Source: an uncultured Paracoccaceae bacterium | Lineage (GTDB): Bacteria > Pseudomonadota > Alphaproteobacteria > Rhodobacterales > Rhodobacteraceae | Reading direction: 5' to 3' | NCBI GenBank assembly: GCA_947503935.1 | Contig: CANNFR010000002.1 | Location: 186,001-250,000 of the forward strand | DNA length: 64,000 bases | Shown here: in pieces, positions 34,877 to 44,153 of the stretch | Position numbering within the stretch: position 1 is the first letter of the stretch | How the letters are laid out: each line of letters opens with the position of its first letter | Made by a program: the position numbers and the translations under genes | Notes under the pieces: model-generated | What the model saw: only the letters and a program-made list of their open reading frames with translations | What the model was told of the DNA's origin: nothing | The model's database searches: none

Positions 34877-35941
34877 ATGGCATTTCAGACGTCCGCCTCA
34901 CAGGCGGCACCTTTCGAATTTCGCGGCCGCACGGGGGAGTGGTTCGGGATCTGGATCACCAACCTGCTTCTGACAATCGTCACGATCGGCATCTACTCGG
35001 CCTGGGCCAAGGTGCGCGCAAAGAAGTATTTCTACCAGAACACCTATGTCGCCGGCCGGAACTTTGATTATCACGCCACCGGCCTGCAGATCTTCATCGG
35101 GCGGCTTATCTTTGTGGGCGGGTTGATCCTGTTTTCCCTGCTGTCGATGATCCCGATTGTAGGACTGATCCTGATCATCGGGCTTCTTTTCCTTATCCCG
35201 ATGTTGCTGGTTCGCTCGATCCGCTTCAACGCGGTGATGTCAAGCTGGTCGAATGTACGCTTTGGCTTTGATGGCAAAGCGGGCGGCGCATTCTTGGCCT
35301 TTTTGCTGTATCCGTTCCTGACAGTCTTCACGCTGTACCTGGCCTGGCCTTTCGCCGACCGCGCGCAGCGCCGTTTCGTGACCAACAACCACCGCCTGGG
35401 CAAATCGCCCTTCGCCTTCGACAGCAATGTCGGCCCGTTCTACACCGCTTTCTTCGCGGCGCTGGGCTGGGTCATCCTGATGGCGATCATCTTCGCCGTG
35501 CTGGGTGGCGGTTCGATCGCCGTGATGTTCACCGATCCTCAGGCACTGGAAGAAAACCCTGCTGCCGCTGCATCGATCTTGTTCGGCTTCTACGCCTTTA
35601 TCTTCATCGCGTTCTTCCCGGCGGCGACGATCTATCAGGCCTTCATCCGCAACACGATCTTCAACAACAGCACGCTGGACGGAAAGCACAAGTTCCATTC
35701 CGACGTGAAGCCGCTGCAACTGGTCTGGATCGTCATCTCGAACGCGATCGTGGTGATTTTCACGCTGGGCCTGATGCTACCTTGGGCGCAGATCCGGTTG
35801 GCGCGGTACAATGCCGAGCATACGCAGCTTTTGCCGGGCGGTTCGCTGGACGAATTCGTCGGTCAGATCGAGGCACAAGCCGGTGCGTTGGGCGATGCCT
35901 ACACCGATCTGGAAGGCGTCGACGTCGGCCTGCCGATCTGA
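34877..35941 (+). CDS. DUF898 (YjgN-like) integral membrane protein
   Basis: 354-residue polytopic inner-membrane protein with about six to seven hydrophobic segments. It shows an internal duplication: GIWITNLLLTIVTIGIYSAWAKVR near the N-terminus and LVWIVISNAIVVIFTLGLMLPWAQIR near the C-terminus (shown by their shared ends SAWAKVR and LPWAQIR), each followed by aromatic/basic residues. DUF898/YjgN proteins have no established function. Start ATG 34877 has AGAGGG 11 bases upstream. The M48 protease gene follows after 13 bp and is probably co-transcribed. Confidence 0.9.
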   Translation: MAFQTSASQAAPFEFRGRTGEWFGIWITNLLLTIVTIGIYSAWAKVRAKKYFYQNTYVAGRNFDYHATGLQIFIGRLIFVGGLILFSLLSMIPIVGLILIIGLLFLIPMLLVRSIRFNAVMSSWSNVRFGFDGKAGGAFLAFLLYPFLTVFTLYLAWPFADRAQRRFVTNNHRLGKSPFAFDSNVGPFYTAFFAALGWVILMAIIFAVLGGGSIAVMFTDPQALEENPAAAASILFGFYAFIFIAFFPAATIYQAFIRNTIFNNSTLDGKHKFHSDVKPLQLVWIVISNAIVVIFTLGLMLPWAQIRLARYNAEHTQLLPGGSLDEFVGQIEAQAGALGDAYTDLEGVDVGLPI

Positions 35942-35954
35942 CGGAGCATAGGCA

Positions 35955-37001
35955 ATGGGCGCGGCATACGGACAGACGTCTGCCATTCTTCGGGGCCGCG
36001 CCTTTGCCCCCCTGCAATCGGGTGGCGCAGCGGCGCAGATGCGCGTCAGCGGCGCCACCGTTGAGGTTCTAGGCGAAGACGGCGCAATCCTGTCGGCCTG
36101 CGACCGGCAAGTCGTGCGGTTTGACGCCCCCATCGGTACCGCACCGCGCCGCGTCACGTTACCCGATGGCACCTTGTTCGAGACCGCCGATCACCAAGGC
36201 GTCGAGAACGCTTTCGGTGAGACGACCGGATCAAAGATCCACAAGATTGAGCGGCTACACCCCCGGATGGTCGGCTTTCTTCTTGTCGGCATCGCCGCCG
36301 TCTGGGTGATCTGGCGCTATGGGCTGGACATTCTGGCCGCCGCCGCCCTGGCGATCACCCCGCCCCAGGTTGTCGACGCCATCGACACGGGCACGCTTCA
36401 GACCGTCGATCTTGCAATCGCCGAGCCGACAAACAGCAGCGCCGAACAACGCGCGAAGGCGAATGAAGTTTTCAGTACTCTGCTGGACGCGCTTGATGAC
36501 GATACCCGCGCCGCCCATGACTTCCAGCTTGAGTTTCGGTCGATGCCGGGGCTTGGCCCCAATGCCGTCGCCCTGCCGGGTGGAACGGTTATTCTGACCG
36601 ATGAATTCATGCGGCTCTTTCCGTCGGAAGATATCCAAGCCGGCGTTCTGGCCCATGAAATCGGCCATGTGGTTGAACAGCATGGCCTGAGGCAAGTCTA
36701 TCGATCCATCGGCATCGCAGTGTTCATTGCCCTTCTGGCAGGCGATACGGTTCCCATCGTCGAAGACATCATCCTGGAAGGCAACATCCTGCTCTCGCTC
36801 AGCTTCTCGCGCCGGAGCGAGAATGAGGCCGACAGCTTCGGCGTCGATCTGGCGCATCGGGCCGGATACGATCCTGCCGGTCTGGTCATGTTTTTCGACT
36901 GGCTTCAGGATGAGATGGGCGACAGCTCAAGCTGGCTCTCGACCCACCCCAGCAGCGCCGAGCGGCTGGAGCGGCTGCAAGAGCTGATCGACGCGCAATA
37001 A
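35955..37001 (+). CDS. Membrane-anchored M48 metalloprotease
   Basis: 348-residue zinc protease. Residues 1-100 form a soluble beta-rich N-terminal domain, followed by one membrane anchor (about 106-120, [14 protein letters not shown]) and an M48 peptidase domain with HEIGH at 234-238 and the third ligand in SENEADSFG (about Glu291). The C-terminal [18 protein letters not shown] is typical of M48C/Oma1- and BepA-like members. The organisation suggests a quality-control protease facing the periplasm. It follows the DUF898 gene by 13 bp, and this pairing suggests a joint membrane function (inference). Confidence 0.92.
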   Translation: MGAAYGQTSAILRGRAFAPLQSGGAAAQMRVSGATVEVLGEDGAILSACDRQVVRFDAPIGTAPRRVTLPDGTLFETADHQGVENAFGETTGSKIHKIERLHPRMVGFLLVGIAAVWVIWRYGLDILAAAALAITPPQVVDAIDTGTLQTVDLAIAEPTNSSAEQRAKANEVFSTLLDALDDDTRAAHDFQLEFRSMPGLGPNAVALPGGTVILTDEFMRLFPSEDIQAGVLAHEIGHVVEQHGLRQVYRSIGIAVFIALLAGDTVPIVEDIILEGNILLSLSFSRRSENEADSFGVDLAHRAGYDPAGLVMFFDWLQDEMGDSSSWLSTHPSSAERLERLQELIDAQ

Positions 37002-37075
37002 ACGCTCACCCAGATGTCATTTGGGCAAACGGGACGGCCGGTCTAGGGTCTTCAGCTGAAATGGAGGCCGCCCAA

Positions 37076-37708
37076 ATGTTCAAAACAACCTTGTTTGCTG
37101 CGCTGTTCGCTGTTGTCGGACTGGCCGAGACTGCCCGCGCCGAGACCGCGATTGTCGCCGGGGGATGCTTCTGGTGTGTCGAATCCGATTTCGAACGCGT
37201 GCCCGGCGTGCGCGAGGTGACCTCGGGCTATACCGGCGGCAATGTCTCGAACCCGACCTACAAGCAGGTGACCGGTGGCGGCACCGGCCATTACGAGGCG
37301 GCGCTGATCGACTTCAACCCATCCCGCGTGAGCTACGCGCAGATCCTTCATATGTTCTTCCGCTCGGTCGACCCCACCGATGCCGGTGGCCAGTTCTGCG
37401 ACCGGGGCAACAGCTATCGCACGGCAATCTTCGTGCAAAACGCCGAGCAGCGCCGCGTGGCCGAAGCCGCCAAGGCCCAGGCCCAGCGCGATCTGGGCCG
37501 CAACATCGTGACGCCGATCCTTGATGCGGGGCGCTTCTGGCCGGCCGAGGCGTATCATCAGGACTATTACAAAGGCAGCCGCATCGTGGTGACCCGCTTT
37601 GGCCCGCGTCGCCAATCGGTGGCCTATAACCTCTATCGCGATGCCTGTGGTCGCGATCAGAAGGTCAAACAACTCTGGGGCAGCGCCGCCCCCTTTGTCA
37701 GCCACTAA
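37076..37708 (+). CDS. msrA: Peptide-methionine (S)-S-oxide reductase, exported
   Basis: Repairs methionine-S-sulfoxide in proteins. The 210-residue protein begins with a cleavable Sec signal ([22 protein letters not shown], cleavage about after residue 22), so this copy acts in the periplasm. The catalytic GCFWC is at 30-34 (nucleophile Cys31); SGYTGG, GHYEA and YHQDYY follow, and a C-terminal Cys in [10 protein letters not shown] may resolve the disulfide. ATG 37076 has GGAGG upstream; the ATG at 37061 lies before that site. Next to the M48 protease, both fit envelope protein maintenance. Confidence 0.94.
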   Translation: MFKTTLFAALFAVVGLAETARAETAIVAGGCFWCVESDFERVPGVREVTSGYTGGNVSNPTYKQVTGGGTGHYEAALIDFNPSRVSYAQILHMFFRSVDPTDAGGQFCDRGNSYRTAIFVQNAEQRRVAEAAKAQAQRDLGRNIVTPILDAGRFWPAEAYHQDYYKGSRIVVTRFGPRRQSVAYNLYRDACGRDQKVKQLWGSAAPFVSH

Positions 37709-37761
37709 GCCCGGGCGGCCTTAGCCCCCTTTCATTGTCAGATATCCCTGCCGGTCGGCAA

Positions 37762-40017
37762 TCAGCCCAGCTTGCAGGCCGCGATCGCCGCCATGTTCAA
37801 AATGTCGCTGACGGTCGATCCGGTCGAACAGATCTGGATCGACGCGCCTGCACCTGACAGGATCGGCCCGATCACGGTCGCGCCCGCCATTTCCTGCATC
37901 AGCTTCACACTGATCGAGGCCGAATGCCGCGCCGGCACCACCAGCACATTGGCAGGCCCGGTCAGGCGGCAAAACGGATAAGCGGCCATCTGATCGGGGT
38001 TCAGCGCGACATCCACCGTCATCTCGCCATCATATTCGAAATCAACACCCCGGCGGTCCAAGACCGGCACAGCCTCATGCATCTTGGTTGCGCGTTCGCT
38101 GATCGGATAGCCGAAGGTCGAGAATGACAGGAACGCCACGCGCGGCTCAAGCCCAAGGCCCCGCGCCACACCGGCGGCGCGAGTTGCAATGGTGGCCAGA
38201 TCCTCTTCATCCGGCCATTCATGCACCAGAGTATCGGCGATCAGCACAATCCGGCCCTTTTGCAGCACAGCCGTCACCCCGACGGCGCCAGCTTCGGCGG
38301 TTGCATCGTAAACGTGGTTGACCAGGCCCAGAACATGCGCCGATTTCCGGGTCGCGCCGGTGATCAGCGCATCGCCATGGCCGTGCTTCAGCATCAGCGC
38401 GGAAAAGACATGCCGGTCGCGGGTTGCCAGACGGTGGATGTCGTGGTGGTCGTATCCCCGACGCTGCAGGCGGTCGTAGAGGAAGGTCTTGTAGGCCTCC
38501 AGATGCGGCGTGTTGGCGGCGTTCACGACCTCAAGCTCGCGCACCGCCTCGGCCAACCCGGCCGCCTCAAGCTTTTCGGCCACATCCGCCTCTCGGCCCA
38601 CAACCAAAGCCTTGCCGAGCCCCGCGCGCTGATAGGCAACCGCCGCGCGCAGAACGCGCGGGTCATCGCCCTCGGCAAAGATCATCCGCGCCTGGGCATT
38701 TCGCGCGCGGATCTGGATGCTCTGCAGGATCGAGGCAGTCGGGTCCATTCTGGCCTGAAGGCCCAACTCATACGCGTCCATATCCACGATCGGGCGCCGC
38801 GCGGCGCCGGTATCCATCCCGGCCTTGGCCACGGCCGGCGGGATACGGTGGATCAGGCGCGGGTCGAACGGCGTCGGGATGATGTAATCGCGCCCGAAGG
38901 ACAGCTTGCGGCCGTAAGCCATCGCCACCTCATCGGGCACATCCTCGCGCGCCAAAGCCGCCAGGGCCTCGGCGCAGGCGATCTTCATCTCGTCATTGAT
39001 GGCACGCGCATGGATATCCAGCGCGCCGCGGAAAAGGTACGGGAAGCCCAGCACGTTATTGACCTGGTTGGGGTAATCCGACCGCCCCGTGGCCACGATG
39101 GCGTCGGGCCGCACCTCATGCGCCTCTTCCGGCGTGATCTCGGGGTCGGGGTTGGCCATCGCGAAGATGATCGGGTTCTCGGCCATCGAGGCCAGCATCT
39201 CGGGCGTCACGGCGCCCTTCACGCTGACGCCCAGAAACACATCCGCCCCGCGCATCGCATCGTCCAGCGTGCGCGCCTCGGTCTTGGCGGCGTGGGCCGA
39301 TTTCCACTGGTTCATCCCCTCGGACCGGCCCTGCCAGATCACACCCTTGGTGTCGCACATGATGCAATTGTCCTGCCGCGCGCCCATGCTTTTCAGCAGC
39401 TCAAGGCAGGCAATCCCCGCCGCCCCGGCGCCGTTCAGCACGATCTTGCAGTCCTTCAGGTCTTTCTTGGTCAGATGCAGCGCGTTGATCAGCCCCGCCG
39501 CGCAGATCACCGCCGTACCGTGCTGGTCGTCATGGAAGACGGGGATGTCCATCTCTTCCTTCAGGCGCTGCTCGATGATGAAGCATTCGGGCGCCTTGAT
39601 GTCTTCCAGATTGATCCCGCCGAAAGTCGGCCCCATCAGCTTGACGGCGGCAATGATGGCGTCGGGGTCTTCGGTATCCAGCTCAATATCGATTGAGTTC
39701 ACGTCGGCAAAGCGCTTGAACAGCACCGACTTGCCCTCCATCACGGGTTTTGAGGCCAGCGCACCAAGGTTGCCCAGGCCCAAAACCGCCGTCCCGTTCG
39801 AGATCACGGCCACCAGATTGCCCTTGTTCGTATAATCATACGCCGTCTCGGGCTTTTCGGCGATTTCCTCGCACGGCACGGCCACACCGGGCGAATAGGC
39901 CAGCGACAGGTCGCGCTGCGTGGTCATGGGAACCGAGGCGACGATATCGAACTTGCCTGGCCGAGGCTCCAAGTGATAGCTCAGCGCCTCTTCGCGGGTG
40001 ATACGGGTCTTGGGCAT
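37762..40017 (-). CDS. maeB: NADP-dependent malic enzyme with phosphotransacetylase-like domain
   Basis: Oxidative decarboxylation of malate to pyruvate with NADP+. The 751-residue protein has the usual fusion: malic enzyme domains (about 1-430; DDQHGTAVICAAGLIN, NGAGAAGIACLELL, ANPDPEITPEEA) followed by a phosphotransacetylase-like domain (about 430-751; RMIFAEGDDPRVLRAA, LITGATRKSAHVLG) thought to be regulatory by acetyl-CoA. Full length for MaeB. Convergent with msrA. The ATG at 40017 has GGAGGAGGAGCC in front. Confidence 0.96.
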   Translation of the reverse strand: MPKTRITREEALSYHLEPRPGKFDIVASVPMTTQRDLSLAYSPGVAVPCEEIAEKPETAYDYTNKGNLVAVISNGTAVLGLGNLGALASKPVMEGKSVLFKRFADVNSIDIELDTEDPDAIIAAVKLMGPTFGGINLEDIKAPECFIIEQRLKEEMDIPVFHDDQHGTAVICAAGLINALHLTKKDLKDCKIVLNGAGAAGIACLELLKSMGARQDNCIMCDTKGVIWQGRSEGMNQWKSAHAAKTEARTLDDAMRGADVFLGVSVKGAVTPEMLASMAENPIIFAMANPDPEITPEEAHEVRPDAIVATGRSDYPNQVNNVLGFPYLFRGALDIHARAINDEMKIACAEALAALAREDVPDEVAMAYGRKLSFGRDYIIPTPFDPRLIHRIPPAVAKAGMDTGAARRPIVDMDAYELGLQARMDPTASILQSIQIRARNAQARMIFAEGDDPRVLRAAVAYQRAGLGKALVVGREADVAEKLEAAGLAEAVRELEVVNAANTPHLEAYKTFLYDRLQRRGYDHHDIHRLATRDRHVFSALMLKHGHGDALITGATRKSAHVLGLVNHVYDATAEAGAVGVTAVLQKGRIVLIADTLVHEWPDEEDLATIATRAAGVARGLGLEPRVAFLSFSTFGYPISERATKMHEAVPVLDRRGVDFEYDGEMTVDVALNPDQMAAYPFCRLTGPANVLVVPARHSASISVKLMQEMAGATVIGPILSGAGASIQICSTGSTVSDILNMAAIAACKLG

Positions 40018-40066
40018 ACGGGGCTCCTCCTCCAGGGCCCCCCGTGATAGCGCCCTTGCCGCAGCG

Positions 40067-41359
40067 TCACAACGGTTGGCTGAGGCCGCGCCCGAGGAAC
40101 CGCCAATAAATCACCGAGGTCACCGCCAGAACGACAAGCGCCATCGCGAAGGGCACCAGAAGAGCGATCTCACGCCCGGTCGCCTCTGTCGCCAAGCGCG
40201 TCAGAAGCCCGGCGCAGAGCATGCCCAAAGGCGCCATGCCGATAGCGAAAAGCCGATAGGCCGAGTTCACCCGGCCCAGCAAACGGCGCGGAATGCTCCG
40301 CTGCCGATAGCTGACAGAAACGGTGTTCCAGACGATGCCGCCGAATTCCGTCACCAGCATCGCCGCGCAGATCAACACCAGCCCGGGCACGCCCCCGCCT
40401 GCGAAAAGCACCGCAAGCGGCAGAACAAGCGCGAGGACCATCGCGATCCGCAACGACCATCCAGCCCCAATGCGGTCGACGATCCGATCATTGATCAGCC
40501 CCGCCGCAACACCGCCCACTGCGCCCGAGGCGAAGATCGCCGACAGCGCCAGGGGCCCAAGCCCAAGCCGCTCCTGCACGATCAGGACCAGCGTCACCAT
40601 CATCGCCTCGAAAGCGAAGTTGAAGAGCCCGGTCAAAACCGCAAGGCTCCGCAGGTTCGGCTGGCCCAGCAGATAGCGGATACCTTCGCCAAGCTCGGCC
40701 TTCCAGTTCGGCTCGGGCGCGGTTTCCGCCGATGGGTCGGCGCGGAAATCGCCCCGCAGCCCCAGGACCAGCGCTACCGCCAGGGCCATCGCGCAGGCAT
40801 TCACCCCAAACGGCAATGCCAGCGAGGCACCCAAAAGAACCCCGGCCGCCGCCGTGCCGACGAAGGTGTTCATCACCATCTCGACCGACCAGAGCCGGCC
40901 ATTGGCCCGCTCCAGCAGCGGATCATCAACCAACGCAGGCAGCATCGTTTGCGCCGCATTGTCGCGCAAAACCTCGGCCGCGCCGATCACGACGGCCGAA
41001 GCCGAGATCAACGCGAAGATCCAAGGCGCGCTCGTGCCCCGCAAGGGCGGCTCGCCAAAAGGCAACGCCATCCAGATCACCAAACCCACCGCCGCATAGG
41101 CCAGCGACCGCAGGATATCCGCCGCCAGGATCAGCCGCCGCCGGTCGAAGCGGTCGACGATAATCCCCGCGGGCAGCGAAAACACAAACCACGGCGCCTT
41201 CAATGCCACGGGTACCAGCGCGATCAACAGGGGGTCGCGGGTCAGCTGGCTGGCCACCCAGGTCCAGGCAACCAGCGAGACGCCGTCGGCCAAATTGGTC
41301 AGCCCGCTTGCAGCCACAAAACGGCGGAAGGCCGCACCAAGGGATTTTGGTTTGTCCAT
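40067..41359 (-). CDS. MFS transporter (MFS_3/EntS-like)
   Basis: Major facilitator superfamily exporter of 430 residues with about twelve membrane helices. The cytoplasmic loop between helices 2 and 3 reads PAGIIVDRFDRRRLI, the MFS A-like motif, and the overall pattern resembles the MFS_3 group that includes enterobactin and macrolide exporters. Substrate unknown. It is divergent from mutS; the 154-bp intergenic region holds two GC-rich hairpins. Confidence 0.9.
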   Translation of the reverse strand: MDKPKSLGAAFRRFVAASGLTNLADGVSLVAWTWVASQLTRDPLLIALVPVALKAPWFVFSLPAGIIVDRFDRRRLILAADILRSLAYAAVGLVIWMALPFGEPPLRGTSAPWIFALISASAVVIGAAEVLRDNAAQTMLPALVDDPLLERANGRLWSVEMVMNTFVGTAAAGVLLGASLALPFGVNACAMALAVALVLGLRGDFRADPSAETAPEPNWKAELGEGIRYLLGQPNLRSLAVLTGLFNFAFEAMMVTLVLIVQERLGLGPLALSAIFASGAVGGVAAGLINDRIVDRIGAGWSLRIAMVLALVLPLAVLFAGGGVPGLVLICAAMLVTEFGGIVWNTVSVSYRQRSIPRRLLGRVNSAYRLFAIGMAPLGMLCAGLLTRLATEATGREIALLVPFAMALVVLAVTSVIYWRFLGRGLSQPL

Positions 41360-41431
41360 TGGCGCCTCATAGTCCAGCGCCCGGGGCTTCGCCAGATCGC
41401 TCCTTCATTCTGTCAAAAATACCTCGGGGGT

Positions 41432-41476
41432 GTGGGGGCAGCGCCCCCACCCTTCTGGCCCCCGCCCAACGGGGGC
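41432..41476. repeat. Tandem GC-rich hairpins between MFS gene and mutS
   Basis: First hairpin GTGGGGGC (41432-41439) / GCCCCCAC (41443-41450), second GCCCCCG (41458-41464) / CGGGGGC (41470-41476). Both are perfect. They lie in the divergent region upstream of two genes and have no T-tract, so they are more likely a repeat element than terminators. Confidence 0.55.
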
Positions 41477-41513
41477 GCTATAGCTCTGACAGAACGCAAA
41501 GGGGCCCGCCAAA

Positions 41514-44153
41514 GTGGACACATCGCACAGCACCACGCCCATGATGGCGCAGTATCTCGACATCAAGGCCGAGCATCCCGAGGCTCTGCTGTTCTACCGC
41601 ATGGGCGATTTTTACGAGATGTTCTTTGATGATGCGGTTGCCGCGGCCGAAGCTCTGGACATCGCGCTGACCAAACGCGGCCAGCATCAGGGGCAGGGCA
41701 TTCCGATGTGCGGCGTGCCGGTGCATTCGGCCGAGGGCTATCTGCTGACGCTGATCCGCAAAGGGTTCCGCGTCGCCGTGGCCGAACAGATGGAGGACCC
41801 GGCCGAGGCGAAAAAGCGCGGGTCGAAATCCGTTGTCCGCCGCGAGGTGGTGCGGCTGGTCACGCCCGGCACGCTGACAGAGGAAAGCCTGCTTGAGGCG
41901 CGGCGGCACAATTACCTTGCCGCTTTCGCCGAAGTGCGTGGCGAGGCTGCCTTGGCCTGGGCCGATATCTCAACCGGTGAGTTTCGCGTGATGTCCTGCC
42001 CGCCCGCGCGGCTGGGGCCCGAACTGGCACGCCTCGCCCCGCGCGAAGTGCTGATCAGCGAGGCGAAAGAAGCAAATTGGGCCGCGTTAGTCTCTGAATC
42101 CGGCGCGTCACTGACCCCCTTGGCACGCGGCAGCTTCGATAGCGCCTCGGCCGATAGGCGGCTTCAGGGCCTGTTCAAGGTGGGCTCGCTGGATGCGTTC
42201 GGCACCTTCTCGCGGCCCGAGATCGGCGCGATGGGGGCTATCGTCGACTATCTTGAACTGACCCAGAAAGGCAAATTGCCGTTGCTCCGCCCGCCGGTGC
42301 GCGAAAGCGCCTCGCGCGTGATGCAGATCGATGCGGCAACCCGGCGGAACCTTGAGATCACGCAATCCTTGTCGGGCGGGCGCGAGGGGTCGCTGATTGC
42401 CGCGATCGACCGAACGGTGACCGCCGGTGGCGCGCGCCTGCTGGAACGGAGGCTTTCTGCACCCTCCCGTGATCTGGATGAGATCCATGCGCGGCACGAG
42501 GCCGTGCGGCATCTGCTGGACACGCCCCGCCTGGCCGAAGCCTTGCGCACCGATCTGCGGCGCGTGCCCGATATCGACCGCGCGCTGAGCCGTCTGGCAC
42601 TGGATCGGGGCGGCCCACGCGATCTGGCCGGTATCCGCAACGGCCTGACCCAGGCGGCCAGCATTGCCCAACGCCTGACCGAAGATGCGCCCAGATTGCT
42701 GGCCGATGCGGCAACACGGCTGGCGGGCCACGAGGCGCTTGTCGAAATGCTCGACGCCGCCCTTGTGGCCGAACCGCCCCTTCTGACCCGCGATGGCGGC
42801 TTTATCGCCAGCGGGCATGATGCCGATCTGGATGAGGCCCGGCAGCTGCGGGACGAAGGGCGCGGCGTGATTGCCCGGATGCAGGCCGAGTTTGCCGAAA
42901 TGACGGGCATCACCGCGCTGAAGATCAAGCACAACAACGTGCTGGGTTACTTCATCGAAACCACCGCGACGCACGCCGACAAGATGCTGTCGCCGCCCCT
43001 CTCTGAGACCTTCATCCACCGCCAGACCACGGCCAATCAGGTGCGGTTCACCACGGTCGAACTCTCCGAGATGGAGACCAAGATCCTGAACGCGGGTGCC
43101 CGGGCGCTTGAGATCGAAAAGCGGCTCTATGACAGCTTAAAAGGCGCGATTCTCGACCACGCGGCCCCCCTGGCCGAAGCCGCCCGCGCCTTGGCCGAGA
43201 TTGATCTGACCGCCGCTTTTGCCGATCTCGCCCGGGCCGAGGATTGGTGCGAGCCTGTGGTCGATGACGGCCGCGCCTTCCAGATCGAGGGCGGGCGCCA
43301 TCCGGTGGTTGAGAGGGCGCTGAAGCGCGTGGGCGATCCGTTCGTGGCCAATGATTGCCAGCTGACCGATGGCGGCGACAAGGCCGCGATCTGGCTGCTG
43401 ACCGGGCCGAACATGGCCGGTAAGTCGACCTTCTTGCGTCAGAACGCACTGATCGCGCTTTTGGCACAAGCGGGCAGTTTCGTGCCGGCTGACAAAGCTT
43501 ATATCGGCCTCGTCAGCCAGTTGTTCAGCCGGGTCGGCGCGTCGGACGATCTGGCGCGCGGGCGGTCGACCTTCATGGTCGAGATGGTGGAAACCGCCGC
43601 GATCCTGAACCAGGCCGACGCCCATGCGCTTGTGATCCTTGATGAAATCGGGCGCGGCACGGCCACCTATGACGGCCTGTCCATCGCCTGGGCCACGCTG
43701 GAGCATCTGCATGACACAAACCGCTGCCGGGCGCTTTTTGCGACGCATTATCACGAGCTGACAGCACTTTCGGCTAAGCTGGACGGGGTTGAGAACGCAA
43801 CTGTCGCGGTGAAGGAGTGGGAAGGCGACGTGATCTTTCTGCATGAGGTTCGGTCCGGGGCTGCCGACCGGTCCTATGGTGTGCAGGTCGCGCGGCTGGC
43901 GGGTTTGCCCGATGCGGTGGTCGAACGGGCGCGCATCGTGCTGGAAGCGCTGGAAAAAGGCGAGCGGGAGGGCGGCAAGCAAAGGGCGCTGATCGACGAT
44001 CTGCCCTTGTTCAGCGCCACGCCCGTGCCCGCCGCGAAGCCTGCGCCGAAATCCTCGGGCGTCGAAGACAGGCTGGCCGCGATCCATCCCGACGAGCTGA
44101 CCCCGAAAGAGGCGCTGAACCTACTTTACGAGCTTCGCGGTCTGATCGAATAA
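41514..44153 (+). CDS. mutS: DNA mismatch repair protein MutS
   Basis: Mismatch-recognition ATPase, 879 residues. The N-terminal mismatch-binding domain has the Phe-x-Glu motif in RMGDFYEMFFDDA; the core, clamp (NNVLGYFIETT) and ATPase domains follow, with Walker A GPNMAGKSTFLRQ near residue 632, Walker B ALVILDEIGRGTATYDG and the LFATHYHELT switch. The C-terminal ELTPKEALNLLYEL segment of the tetramerisation/MutL region is complete. The start is GTG 41514; an ATG nine codons later is possible. Confidence 0.97.
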   Translation: MDTSHSTTPMMAQYLDIKAEHPEALLFYRMGDFYEMFFDDAVAAAEALDIALTKRGQHQGQGIPMCGVPVHSAEGYLLTLIRKGFRVAVAEQMEDPAEAKKRGSKSVVRREVVRLVTPGTLTEESLLEARRHNYLAAFAEVRGEAALAWADISTGEFRVMSCPPARLGPELARLAPREVLISEAKEANWAALVSESGASLTPLARGSFDSASADRRLQGLFKVGSLDAFGTFSRPEIGAMGAIVDYLELTQKGKLPLLRPPVRESASRVMQIDAATRRNLEITQSLSGGREGSLIAAIDRTVTAGGARLLERRLSAPSRDLDEIHARHEAVRHLLDTPRLAEALRTDLRRVPDIDRALSRLALDRGGPRDLAGIRNGLTQAASIAQRLTEDAPRLLADAATRLAGHEALVEMLDAALVAEPPLLTRDGGFIASGHDADLDEARQLRDEGRGVIARMQAEFAEMTGITALKIKHNNVLGYFIETTATHADKMLSPPLSETFIHRQTTANQVRFTTVELSEMETKILNAGARALEIEKRLYDSLKGAILDHAAPLAEAARALAEIDLTAAFADLARAEDWCEPVVDDGRAFQIEGGRHPVVERALKRVGDPFVANDCQLTDGGDKAAIWLLTGPNMAGKSTFLRQNALIALLAQAGSFVPADKAYIGLVSQLFSRVGASDDLARGRSTFMVEMVETAAILNQADAHALVILDEIGRGTATYDGLSIAWATLEHLHDTNRCRALFATHYHELTALSAKLDGVENATVAVKEWEGDVIFLHEVRSGAADRSYGVQVARLAGLPDAVVERARIVLEALEKGEREGGKQRALIDDLPLFSATPVPAAKPAPKSSGVEDRLAAIHPDELTPKEALNLLYELRGLIE

